Origin: Juglans regia | Taxonomy: Eukaryota > Streptophyta > Magnoliopsida > Fagales > Juglandaceae | NCBI RefSeq assembly: GCF_001411555.2 | Contig: NC_049914.1 | Location: forward strand, 13,718,798 to 13,782,797 | Direction: 5' to 3' | DNA: 64,000 bases | Shown here: positions 48,400-59,159 of the stretch, in pieces | Layout: each line of letters begins with the position of its first letter | How positions within the stretch are numbered: the stretch's first letter is position 1 | The notes under the pieces: model-generated | What the model was told of the DNA's origin: nothing | The model's input: the letters and a program-made list of their open reading frames with translations, nothing else | The model's database searches: none | Translations under genes and position numbers: made by a program

Positions 48400-50335
48400 C
48401 AAAAAAATCCAATTCATGGGATAAACGCTATCAAGAGCATATTCATACTTGTTTACCTTATATTTTATAAGGTAGTTGGTCCTTTCCAATTCGATAGACT
48501 ATTATCAATATCGCATATATACTCAGTCCAAAACTCTAATGTTAGTAAAACTTTTAGCAGCATTTCCCTACAATTCTCTAAGTATACTAGTCACGATAAG
48601 TCGTCGACCCTATTCATGGGCCGAGAAACTTACCGACCACATACCCGAAGATTGTAAGGAAACACTAAACCAAAATTTTAATTGACTAACACAAGAATTT
48701 AAACTGAATATATATGTCATATAGATGATAGAATCTCAAATTGTCCAAAAGAATCTCAAACTGTCCACTTTGGACAATTCAAGAGTTGTACCTAAACATT
48801 GTTTAAGAGAATATTTGGCCACAACTCTCGAACGGGTTTAAGGTTCAATTACGTATAAAAGTAACTCATAAATCCAGCAACTAACTAGTAAACCAACTCC
48901 TACAATTATTAAATTTGAAATCAAATCACATTCCAAATCACAAATACATTGCAAAATCACATTACAAATCACCAATATTATTATTATTATTTTATAAGCA
49001 TTAATAATTCTTATGTGCATTATATTTTAAGTATTAATTTTAATTTAAAAGCAAAATATTCTTAATTAAATATTTCATAAGTATTAATTTTAATTTAAGT
49101 ATTAATAATTCTTAATTTTATTATATTTTAAGTATTAATTATAATTTAATTTCACTAAGATTTTTATTATAAATTATAGATTTTTAATTAATTATCTTTT
49201 AAGTATTATTGTTAATTTAAGTACAAATCATTTTAATGCTTCTTATTTATTAGGTATTAAATATAATTTACTTTCATTAAATTTATATTATACATTAAAG
49301 TTTTTAAATTAATTATCTTTTAAGTATTATTTTTATATATTAGTTTTACCCACAGCAGTACAACCGTTCGAACATTTATTAGTCTATTCGAATAGGATAA
49401 TGTGTTCGAACATAAATTATAATGTTCGAACGGGACCAACCCAGATTCCAGACACGAAACAGAGACAAAATACTGAACTAGAAAACACAATTTATGAAAA
49501 CACAATCTCATAAGATGCATATTTCACATACATTTCACATGGGATTGCACAAATACAAATATATTTTCATATTCCTACATCCAAACACAAATATACCAAT
49601 TCTAAACGTAATTAATTAAAAACTATAAATTATCAAATCACTAAAAATCAGAAATCTTACCTCAAATTTTTGCAACCCAATAACAAATATGAATCCACAA
49701 TATAACAAATATGAATCCACAATACTTACATATGCATAAAACATATTATCAAAAAACCCTAAATCAAATTCAATAAACCAAAATATCTAAACTCGAAATA
49801 CAAAACAAATGGAAAAAGAATAATGCCTACCTTTTCTAAACCTCTCCTCTTTCTCAAGAATCTCTTCTCTCTCACTAGAACTATTCCCCTCTCTCCACAA
49901 CACCCTCTCACTCACACAAAATCACTACCTTTTGGCTGCTCTGTCTGTTCTGCCTCCAAATTCCCCTTCGTGTGTGAAAATGAACTGAAGGTAAAGGGGT
50001 ATTTGAAAATGTGAAGTCTCGTTCGAATGGGTAATTTACGCGTTTGAACACGAAAATTTCAAAAAGCCACCAAATTCTATCACGATTTAATTCAACTTTT
50101 AACTTTTAAATGGGTAAGATAGTAGTTCGAACGAACAAATAAGAATATTCATCGGCATATTCTTCAAATAGAGAGAAGACCCGAGGGTATTTTTGTAACC
50201 AAATTTCATCAGTGCGTTCAAATGGGGTACTTCATGTTCAAATAAGTGAATCTTCTGAATATTTTGCGCGAAGTTTCCCTCCAAATATATTCTATGAGAT
50301 AAATTTGTTTGAACGACACTTTATTTTGTTTGAAC
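48400..50335. repeat. CACTA right subterminal and AT-rich region
   Basis: AT-rich DNA with many TTAAGTATTAAT-type low-complexity repeats (49020-49330), then GTTCGAAC-type motifs at 49366, 49403, 49424 and 50125 and variants to about 50320. No terminal inverted repeat is found. Confidence 0.6.
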
Positions 50336-50558
50336 TAATATTAGTATTATTATACTTAGCTATTATAATACTAATAATAAAAAATAATAATTATAGTACT
50401 TAGTATATTCGTACTATTATAATACTAATATACTAAGCATTCTACATAAGTATAGAATAGTATATTTATAAGATATACTAAGTAATATACTAAGTATTCT
50501 ATATAAGTATAGAATAGTATACGTATATTACAAATAATATACTAAGTACTATACTAAG
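50336..50558. repeat. Left arm of long palindrome
   Basis: Bases 50482-50558 are the reverse complement of 56225-56301 with 74 of 77 positions matching and no gap by my alignment. The motif TATACTAAGTA recurs. Similarity continues more weakly outward. See the matching arm at 56219-56411. Confidence 0.88.
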
Positions 50559-50570
50559 CATCACTATATA
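50553..50570. other. Target-site duplication of the LINE, left copy
   Basis: CTAAGCATCACTATATA at the left edge of the LINE corresponds to CTAAGCATCACTGTATA at 56203-56219, one mismatch over about 17 bases. Confidence 0.82.
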
Positions 50571-50609
50571 TATATATATATATTTTTCAAAGGAGCATGC
50601 AGCTCGAAT

Positions 50610-53600
50610 TCATTCATTAATGATAAGAACAGAGATACATGAGGGGATTTCCTCAATGTCTACTACACATTCAGTCGATAGTAGTGCCTTTTTGGCTAGA
50701 GCATGAGCCACTTTATTGGCTTCACGCCTTACATGCTTAACAGACGATATGACATACTGTTGGAGGAATAAGAGAGTATCCTGAGACACCATGGACATGG
50801 CAGATTCATCTTTGGATTTTGACTCTAAAGTATTTACCACTTGCTGAGAATTCCCCCTCCAAAATGACCTAGGTCAGGCCAAGCTGAAGACTAAACTTTG
50901 CAGCCTCCAATGCCCCATAAGCTTCAGCTAACACAAGATCAGGATATAGAGATATAGATTTCCTTAATGCAGCTACCATCTGACCTCTAATGTCCCTAAC
51001 TATGACCCCTAATCCCACTATGCAGTTTGTTTTATCAATAGCAGCATCCGAATTCATTTTGAAAACTATCTTGGTTGGGGAGGAGACCAGTAAGCCTCCT
51101 TTTGTAGCTGATCTCTCGGTACCTTGGAAGCAGACAATCCATCCAAAGCTTCTACAGCCTGTTTGCAAATCACTATTGGATGTAGGAACTCTTTTTGGAA
51201 AATAAATATGTTTCTCCTCAGCCATAAGAGCCTTGACACAATAGCAAACTCTTCAAGAACCACCATTTCAGCTGCTTGACAAAACTGTTTCCATAAATCT
51301 CTGAAAGACATGGGAGGAAAATATTTCTTTTGGATACACTTTGAGCATTGCCCCCACACATCCTGAGCTACACAGCAGCTCCAAAGCATGTGAAAGACAG
51401 ATTCCTCCTCTCTCAAATATATGGGGCAAAGGGGGTCTTCAATTACTCTTTTCTTGTACAGGTTTCTTCTTGTTGGGAGTCCATTTCTACATGCCTTCCA
51501 TAAAAAGTTTTTTATGGCAGGTGTCACATTTAGTTCCCATAAAACCTTCCATTCATCCTCAGCTTTATCTCTACTGGAAGTTTGGGCCTAGAATTGGGAA
51601 GTCATTTCCTTGTTAAGGTGATAAGCTCTTTGAATAGAAAACTGGCCAGACGGGGTATTTCTCCATATTAGTTTGTCTGGCAGACTTGAGTAGCTAATGG
51701 GAATCTGAGCAATCATCTTAGCTTCATCCACCTCAAACAAAGCTTCCAATTGCCCCTGAATCCAACCCTTCGTGTTTCTATCAATCAAGCTGCTCACTCT
51801 AGCTTGAGAGTCCCTTTCTTGTCTATCACTGACCACTTTGCTGGAGCTGGTCTGGGGGATCCACTTGTCTTCCCAAATCTTGATGCTCCTGCCATTTCCC
51901 ACCCTCCACATTGAACCCCTTTTCACAAGCGGTTGAGAAGCCAAGATACTCCTCCATATGAATGAGGGTCTAGCCCCCATTTTAGCTTCCAAGAAAGAGG
52001 AGTGGGGGAAATATTTTTCTTTTAGCATCTTAGAAGCCAGGGAGTTGGGTTGCTGAAGGAGGCGCCATCCCTGTTTTGCCAGCATTCCAAGGTTAAAACT
52101 TTCTATTTCTCTGAAACCCAAACCTCTTTCTAACTTTGGTTTCCACATAGAGGACCATGAGATCCAGTGTACTTTCCTTTCCTTGTCTTGCTGACCCCAC
52201 CAGAAGTTGTGCATTAAGGAGTTCATTCTTTTGATAAGGGAGCCAGGCAGTTTGAAAACTCCCATACAATAAGTAGGGAGAGCTTGGACTACAGCCATTA
52301 GCAATATCTCTTTACCTGCTTGGGAGAGGGTTTTAACCTTAAAGTTACAAATTCTTTTTCTCATTTTGTCAAGGATGCTTCTAAAGGAATTTGTTTTTGC
52401 TCTCCCCACCATAGATGGGAGTCCAAGGTACTGCTCATATGAAGAGCAAGATCTCACACCCACAATCTGTAAAATCATAGTTTGAACCAGCTGAAGAGTA
52501 TTTCTGCTAAAATGTATAGAGGTTTTATCTTTGTTTAGCCTATGGCCAGATGCCTACTCATACAAGGATAGGATATCAATAAGTTTGCACCATTGCAACA
52601 CATTGGCCTTGCAGAATAGCAAGCTGTCATCAGCAAAGAATAGGTGGTTTATGTGAAGTTGACCCCTTGCAATTGGGATGCCAACTAAGTCTCCTCTGGC
52701 CTCAGCTTGATTCAGCATGTTACTAAGCACCTCAACACAAATGATGAATAGATATGGGGACAAAGGGTCCCCCTGTCTAATCCCTCTCGATGGCTTAAAC
52801 ACCTGCTGAGGAGTACCATTGACCATAATAGAGTAGGATACAGATTCCACACAACATGATAAGCCGAGTCCATTTTTCTGGAGACTCCATTTTTGTCAAA
52901 ACAGCATGGAGGAATGACCATTCGATACGATCATAAGCTTTACTCATGTCAAGCTTTAAAGCCATGTGGCCTATTTTCCCTCTTAACTTGATGTTCATTG
53001 AGTGGAGGGCCTCAAAAGCCACAATTATATTGTCTGAGATTAATCTATTAGGAACAAAGGCTGATTGAGTGGGTGAAATGATCTCAGGCAACACTTTCTT
53101 ATGTTTGTTGGCAATGGATTTCGAAATAAGCTTATAGAGGACATTGCACAAACTTATGGGCCTAAAGTCAGTGACCTTCTTAGGCTCTTTTATTTTGGGG
53201 ATTGAAACTATAAAGGTCTCATTTAATTACTGTTAACTTCCTCCTGAGTTGAGAGCAGAAAGAGCAGCATCACATACCTCCCTTTTGATAGAGCTCCTAT
53301 GTTGGTGATATAAGGCAAGAGGGAATCCATCAGGTCCTGGTGAGGTGAGGGGGTTCATTTGGAATATAGCCTCCTCTACTTCTTGTTCAGTGAACTCTTT
53401 TGATAAATGAGAGCTCATGTCACTATTGATCCTGGCTTCCACACTGCCCAAACATTCCTCTATTCTTTCAGGGTGGGATGTGGAGAACAACCCTTTGAAA
53501 AAAGACTAGAACAGGTCGACAATATCCTGTTGAGTGCTTGCTCCAACTCCTTATTCATCTTTAATGCACTGAATAAAGTTTGTTTTCCTTCTTTGGCTAG

Positions 53601-54699
53601 CACAAAGGTGGAAAAATTTTGAATTCCTGTCGCCTTCCTTTAGCCACTTCTGTTTTGCTCTTTGTTTCCAGGAAACATCTTCTTCTTCCAATAGTAGATC
53701 AATTTCCCCTTGTATTCTTTTGATCTCCTTTCCTAGGTTCCCTGTGTTCGAGTTTTGGAGTAATCTTAAGATTTTGAGCTTGCAATTAAGAATCCTTTTT
53801 GAGTTCCCATAGGCCCCTCTGCTCCATTCGATTAGCCCTTCCTTACAATTAACAAGTGAGTCCACTATCCTGTCCATCTTACTAGTAATCAGTTGGAGTC
53901 TCCTCCAAGCCTCCTCAATCACCCTTTGACACTCCTCTCTAGAGGCCCATTTAACTTCATACCTGAAAGCTCAACCCTCTTAGGGATCAGGATGCTCTTA
54001 GTACTCCAAAACACCAGTAAAGGTTTATTGTCAGATGAGTGGACAGGCTCCACTTCAATAGAGAAGTATTTCCAGTAATCAAACCAATTAGCATTCCCCA
54101 AGGCTCTAACTAGCCTCTCTTTAGTGAATTGAGCTCATTCCCTATTGTTACGCCATGTAAACATATCACCCTTATACCCAAGATCACTTAAGCCACATTC
54201 TTCCACAGCTTCATAGAAATCCTCCATCTGAGGGATAGGTCTGATTGCAGCACCCCATTTTTCCTTGGCATGCATGATTTCATTAAAATCCCCCACACAT
54301 AGCCACGCCATGGGGGGTGATGGGGTTAATGCTCTCAGTAGCCTCCAACTGTCTTTCCTTTTACCAATATAAGGAGAAACGTAAAATCCAGTTATCAACC
54401 AATTCTTGTTACCCACATTTTCCTGGATTTTAAGGGAAATATGATTTTGAGAGAATGTGTCCAGTGAGGCATTAACTTAAGATCTCCATAAAAAATCCAC
54501 CCCTCCACTGAGTCCTTTGCTATCCCCCACGAAGCTACACTCATAACCCAGCTTAAATCTTACTTTATCCACTCTTTCTCTCCCACATTTTGTTTCCAAC
54601 AAGAATGAGAGATGGGCTCTTTGACTTCACAATCCTGTGAAGTTCACGAACTATCCAAGGGTTCCCAAGCCCTCGGCATTTCCAACTTATGCATATCAT
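50610..54699 (-). pseudogene. LINE ORF2: endonuclease, reverse transcriptase, zf-RVT and RNase H
   Basis: Starts MICISWKCRGLGNPWIVREL at 54699. The endonuclease continues with WLITGFYVSPYIGKRKDSW, GDFNEIMHAKEK and SSDNKPLL. Two catalytic positions look changed: SWN is SWK, and SDH is SDN. RT follows: NPLTSPGPDGFP, GHMALKLDMSKAYDRIEWSF, RGIRQGDPLSPYLFIICVEV and the active site HLFFADDSLLF, which is intact. C-terminal parts are a zinc-binding zf-RVT (FLWKACRNGLPTRRNLYKKR, LYLREEESVFHMLWSCC) and an RNase H-like domain (KMNSDAAIDKTNCIVGLGVI, EAYGALEAAKFSLQLGL, VRREANKVAHALAKKAL). Frames change near 53920, 53500, 53200, 52820, 52550, 51560 and 50860, so it is a pseudogene. Confidence 0.9.
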
Positions 54700-54770
54700 T
54701 GATGATGGTGGTGCTGCCTAGCAGCCACCACCTTAAGTTTTTCATCCACCACATAACTGGATTCATTGAT

Positions 54771-56088
54771 CTACTGTTTCTTTTTATTACTTTCATTACC
54801 GTCTGTCTTGCAGCATGTTTTCAGCTTCCTTTTCGCATTACAATGGTTTGACTCATCCGAGTGACCTAGTTCAGTCATGGAGAAGGCCTTATCACGCGCC
54901 CTCCTTTTCCAAGAGGCTTTCATTCTGGCTTCAACCAAATCCTTGATTTGCTGGTCCAGGAAATTGTCCATTGAGCTGATGTGACTAGCCAGTGATATTT
55001 CAGGGCAGGAGGTGGCCTCACCTGCACCACTATCCTTCTTGGGAAGTTCCATGTTTTTCTTTTTTAGCATTCCTCGAGTCTGGGTCCCTTCCACAACTGA
55101 TGAGCCTTCTTAGTTTGGTAATTGCTCTTTTGCCAAAACAGGAAAGTCAACTGACCCTTTTCCAACCTTCTGATTCGTGACAGTTGGGGGATGGTGCTTT
55201 ATTTCTTGGTCCCCCATGCTTCGTTGTAGCTCATCTGACAAGTCTTTTCCTTGGTCTTCGTGCCTCCTTCCCTGAGTCCATGTCAAGCTTTCTTCTTGGT
55301 ATCCATGGAGTCTGGAGTGGAACGAGTTCCCCATAACGTTGAGAGTCAAAACCTCCAACTCTTGTGTTGGACTAGAGCCAAGGGCCATATTGAATACTTG
55401 CATCCTTCTTCGGATCTCTACTATGGCCTCGGCATTGCTTGACATGTACAATAGTCTCGCAGGCCAAGTAGAAAGACATGAGCCTCTCGTATTTGAAGGG
55501 GATCCACCGTTGCAACCCCTCGACTGTTAAAAACCCCCCTCTAATCAATGGTTTAGTAATATCCACTTCAATCCTCGCTCTTAACATGTTCCCCCAACCA
55601 CAGCCTGTTTCATCGGTTTCTATGTCGATCACCTTCTCCATCCCGGCAAATAACTTCATTCCAATAGCTCTTGTCATGCATGCCTTCGGCATTTCGTGAG
55701 CCTGGATCCAGAATAGTTCTCTAAAGTAAATTAGTTCCTTTAATGGAACTTGCCCATCCATCTCCTGTAAACCCACTAGGTTCCTGTCGAAGGACTAAGG
55801 CCTCCCCTGAAGGACCTTATTTTTATCTCTTCCATGCTGGAATTCGACGAGCATCCTGTTTTCTCCCACCTCCTTAAACTGCAACCACCCTTCTGATCTC
55901 CAAACCTTGGACATTGTTGTTTTGAAAGCATGCCGATTCACCACTCTATCCACATTGATCGTTAGAAGCAAGCACCTCTTTCCTTTGTCAACAAGAGGTT
56001 CCAACACCTCGCTCTCCACCCTCACCGTATTGTTCTCTCATTCAGTAAGGGTAAAACCTTCCCATTACTTCTGTAGTGCCTCCTCCAT
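54771..56088 (-). pseudogene. LINE ORF1: DUF4283 and zinc-knuckle type nucleic acid-binding protein
   Basis: Starts MEEALQK at 56088. It includes CLLLTINVDRVVNRHAFKTT, VWRSEGWLQFKEVGENRMLV and then WIQAHEMPKACMTRAIGMKL, a DUF4283 arrangement common in plant LINEs. The later GWGNMLRARIEVDITKPLIR and WIPFKYERLMSFYLAC belong to the zf-CCHC_4 region; the knuckle itself is degenerate (KQCRGHSRD). The tail is lysine-rich (ESNKKKQ) and ends at 54771. In-frame stops occur near the start, at about 55799, and between 55370 and 55100. Confidence 0.82.
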
Positions 56089-56202
56089 GATTCCAACGAA
56101 ACCCAGAGTACTCTCAAACCTCCCATTTGCTAGAACAAAGACTCACCTCACCTCTTACAGAGAGGACCCGTGCCTCTCGTCATGTTATCCTCAAAAAATC
56201 AT

Positions 56203-56219
56203 CTAAGCATCACTGTATA
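56203..56219. other. Target-site duplication of the LINE, right copy
   Basis: CTAAGCATCACTGTATA, the counterpart of 50554-50570 with one mismatch. Confidence 0.82.
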
Positions 56220-56411
56220 ATAGACTTAGTATAGTACTTAGTATATTATTTGCAATATACATATACTATTCTATACTTATATAGAATACTTAGTACATTA
56301 CTTATAATATATGTAGTAGTAGAAGATATTATTAATATACTAAGCATATTCTATAATATACTAAGTGTTGCTATAAATAATAGTATAAGTATACTTATAA
56401 GTGATGCTAGG
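56219..56411. repeat. Right arm of long palindrome
   Basis: Inverted match to 50482-50558, with weaker match outward. Before the LINE came in, the two arms would have been separated by a loop of only about 20 bases. The arm ends where the Retand-like LTR starts (TGTAGGGGG at 56412). Confidence 0.88.
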
Positions 56412-57102
56412 TGTAGGGGGATTCTCCCCCCAAGGTCTAGGAGGCCTAGCCGGATTCGGCCCAAGACAAAAAGTCACAAACCTGGCCCACTAAAAGAATC
56501 CCCTATACGTTACTTGCAAGAGGGATGGTGCAACAGGGGATGTGACTAGTCGATCTAAGATCCCTCGGGTAGTGTCTAGTCATCAACTGCCTACCCACAC
56601 AACAGGCATGATATACGGAGGACTATTGACCTACTAACAAATAAAGCATAAACAGACCAGGAGAAAAGCAAACCAAGAAGAGAAGGTTTGAGAACCACGC
56701 TGCATTAATGGCTCCACCACCCGGATAACACACCACATTAATGATGTTGTCACAGAGCTACGCCACATTAATGGAACCTTTGCAGAGCCATGCAACATTT
56801 AAAGGATATGATAGAGTAAACAGTATGGAGAACCCATACTTCATGAAAGCAAACATGATCTGCTTTCAAACCAGGAGTATAAATAGTTGATCCCAAAAGT
56901 TCGAGAAAACTCTCTCTGATCCCCAGACTTTCTTACTTATTTACTACACACCAAAAACACTTACTGACTTTGGCATCAAAGGCTCCCCATTCCCTAGGCC
57001 ACCCTATCAAAGCCGCATTACATTCTTCTCTATGCAGAGCCTGTTGTGAAGACCTGAGTTGTTGGAACTTAACCCAAGGGTGTGCAAAACAAGACGTTAA
57101 TA
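56412..57102 (+). repeat. 5' LTR of the Retand-like element
   Basis: Starts TGTAGGGGGATTCTCCCCCC and ends near ACGTTAATA before the primer site. Contains a TATA box at 56878-56886 and a leader with CTCTCTCTGATCCCC. The start abuts the palindrome arm. The second copy is outside, so the exact boundaries rest on the primer site and the TG start. Confidence 0.75.
56878..56886 (+). promoter_or_regulatory. Putative TATA box of the Retand-like LTR
   Basis: TATAAATAG, a strong plant TATA match, about 220 bases before the LTR end. The pyrimidine-rich stretch at 56910-56940 could hold the transcription start. Confidence 0.6.
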
Positions 57103-57120
57103 GCGGCGTCGTTTGTGGGA
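57103..57120 (+). other. Primer binding site of the Retand-like element
   Basis: GCGGCGTCGTTTGTGGGA is close to the Tat-lineage primer site TGGCGCCGTCTGTGGGA and lies immediately after the LTR end. Confidence 0.75.
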
Positions 57121-57399
57121 TCGTAATATATCCTGTGTGTCCTTCTCATACCAGAGACAACCCATTCCAAGTAACTCAGGACAAACGTGGGAAACGCCAT
57201 GGGAAAATGGGGGACAAAACTGACTGGCGAGGTGAAAACACATCGCAAGGACAATGCTGAACTCAAGAAGCCCCAGCATGACCAAAACACGTAAGCGTGA
57301 CCCAAGACGAGCTCCGCAGCGTTAAGGGGAAGTACGAGATGATGCAAAAAGTGGGAATGTCATCGATGGTGGAGAATTGTCTACAAGCACAAGTTACCC

Positions 57400-58205
57400 T
57401 ATACTGTACAGGTAGTGGCATTCCCTTTGCCATCGAAGTTCAAAATCCCCGCTATGAAAACGTATGATGGAAGTAGGAACCCTCTTGAGTATCTGGAAAC
57501 CTTCAAGGCTCACATGCATGGCTTCCCTAGGGAAATTGCTTTCAGGGCATTCCCACTGACTCTAAAAGGGTCAGGGCGTACATGGTTTAGGTCACTGGCA
57601 CCTAAATCAATGGACAGCTTCGGTGAGCTCACCAAGCTGTTCCTAACCCAATTCATGTCCAATCGGAAGAGGCGGCGCCTGGCTGCATACCTCCTCATTG
57701 TCAAACAAACGGAGTACGAGAGCTTAAATCCAACCTAGCCCAACTCAATAAAGAGCGCATGATCACAGATGATCAAGACGAGAAGATCACCTTAGCAGCA
57801 CTCCTTGGAGGCGTCTGGCCAAGCTCCCAATTTATGGCAGAACTGGCCAGGAATTCATGCATCAGGCTGACAGATTCATCAATGCTGAAGATACTCTTCG
57901 AGCGTTGACAATGCCATGAAGGAAGGAAATACAGCGCAGAAAGAAAGGGGAAGGCCCCAGCTAAGGCCAAACCCCATGAGAAAGAGGAAAGGGACTCCCA
58001 GAAGAAGCGACGAGAGGAAGTCCCGATAAAGGGAACCAGGCCGCGATATGACGTGCCCACATTCACCATTCAAGGGGAGGACGACAGGTGAGCAATGCGT
58101 AGATACTGCACGTACCATCAATCGACCTCACACAACACTGAGGACTGCCGCTCCCGGGAGGAAGGAAGGAATATGCAGAACAACAAGGGCGTCGCCACTC
58201 CCTAG
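57400..58205 (+). pseudogene. Gag of the Retand-like element
   Basis: The core reads PLPSKFKIPAMKTYDGSRNP, EYLETFKAHMHGFPREIAFR, AFPLTLKGSGRTWFRSLAPK and SFGELTKLFLTQFMSNRKRR. A frameshift near 57720 leads into LAQLNKERMITDDQDEKITL and AALLGGVWPSSQFMAELARN, then a charged stretch. The knuckle-like end is RRYCTYHQSTSHNTEDCRS near 58100-58155. These phrases and their order are typical of Tat-lineage gag. The start codon is unclear (an ATG in the 57180-57210 region is possible). Confidence 0.85.
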
Positions 58206-58329
58206 CCAGGGGACAAGCGCAAGAGTCGAGGAGAAGATCGAGGAAAAGGAGCTAGGAGTGGAATGACCAGCACTTACGAGCAAACAACCCTTAAAGGCTG
58301 GCAATAGGGGGGCCACCGCTGAAATCCAC

Positions 58330-58990
58330 CCTAATCGCCACCAAGGTAGCGGCCCCCTCTTAGGAGATTCAAACCATAGTAGGAGGGTTCTTGAATGGGG
58401 GCATAACCTCGTCGAGACGAAAAGCGCATGTTAGGTGGGCCTGATATTTTGAGGTGTACTCGGCTGAGTATCACCCCGCCCAGCAACGAATTGGCGACCC
58501 CAATTTGGTAATTTCGTTCACAAAGGCTGATGAAGAAGGGGTCCTGTACCCCCACGATGACGCCCTGGCGATCACCATGCTCATTGCCAAATTCACCACC
58601 CTTAGAATCCTTATCGACAATGGGAGCTCCGCGGACATACTATTCTGGGAAGCTTTCTTCAAGATGGGTATCGAAATCTCATGGCTGCTACCTGATCCCA
58701 TGCCCTTAAAGGACTTCTCTGGAGGCACCATCTAGCCAATGGGGACCAACACATTGTCAGTCTTGGTGGGAAGTAGCCCCTAAACGACCCCTGGTATGGT
58801 CGACTTCCTCGTTGTTAAAACTCCATCGGCATACAATGCCATCATAGGGATGCCTACCCTTAACTTCTTAAGGGTCGTCACATTGACCTACCACCTCAAA
58901 ATAAAATTCCCAACTCCCCAGGGAGTGGGGGAAGTCCAGGGGGAGCAAGTGTTGGTAAGGGAGTGCTACGTATAGGAGCTATAGTAGAAA
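58330..58990 (+). pseudogene. Aspartic protease of the Retand-like element
   Basis: Preceded by a hinge (IQTIVGGFLNGG) near 58365. The domain reads VISFTKADEEGVLYPHDDAL, AITMLIAKFTTLRILIDNGS and SSADILFWEAFFKMGI. The active-site motif is IDNGSSADI, which is normal for this lineage, where DNGSS replaces DSGAT. After a stop at 58734 come FLVVKTPSAYNAIIGMPTLN and TYHLKIKFPTPQGVGEVQG. Then the frame dies; normally RT would follow within a few hundred bases. Confidence 0.85.
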
Positions 58991-59159
58991 GATGAAGAGC
59001 CCGCCTCGAGCAACACCAAGGGGACAAACTAGGTCAGGCACCGCCAGAGAAACAACAAAAGGCTCCTGTCTTTGCACTGAACTTGTACATTTATTTTTAC
59101 TTAATAAGAAACAACTTTACAGGACAACAAAAAACATCTACTACATGCTCTCAAATTAC

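Larger units (their letters stand above)
40219..50335 (-). mobile_element. CACTA/EnSpm DNA transposon, right terminus not in view
   Basis: The left end starts CACTACAAGAGATTGG, a canonical CACTA terminus, preceded by CAG. Next to it is a hairpin, TTTTGAGACAAAT / ATTTTGTCTCAAAA. Minus-strand genes for a TnpA-like protein, a DUF4216 domain, Tnp2 transposase and the transposase-associated domain fill 43268-48330. Subterminal GTTCGAAC motifs occur on both sides (for example 42825, 42856, 42914; 49366, 49403, 49424, 50125). No TCTTGTAGTG end is seen before the palindrome at about 50336, so the right terminus is probably displaced beyond the window by later insertions. Genes are broken by stops. 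Confidence 0.88.
50571..56201 (-). mobile_element. L1-type LINE retrotransposon, minus strand
   Basis: A nearly full-length non-LTR element with ORF1 and ORF2 in order from 56201 down, flanked by a 16-17 bp duplication and ending in a (TA)n tail after GAAAAA (50571-50590). The duplication and the presence of ORF1 argue for little 5' truncation. Both ORFs contain stops or frameshifts. Confidence 0.9.

Noticed and set aside
47857..48657. Plus-strand frames of 82-139 residues
   Set aside because: Shadows opposite the CACTA transposase N-terminus and adjoining AT-rich sequence.
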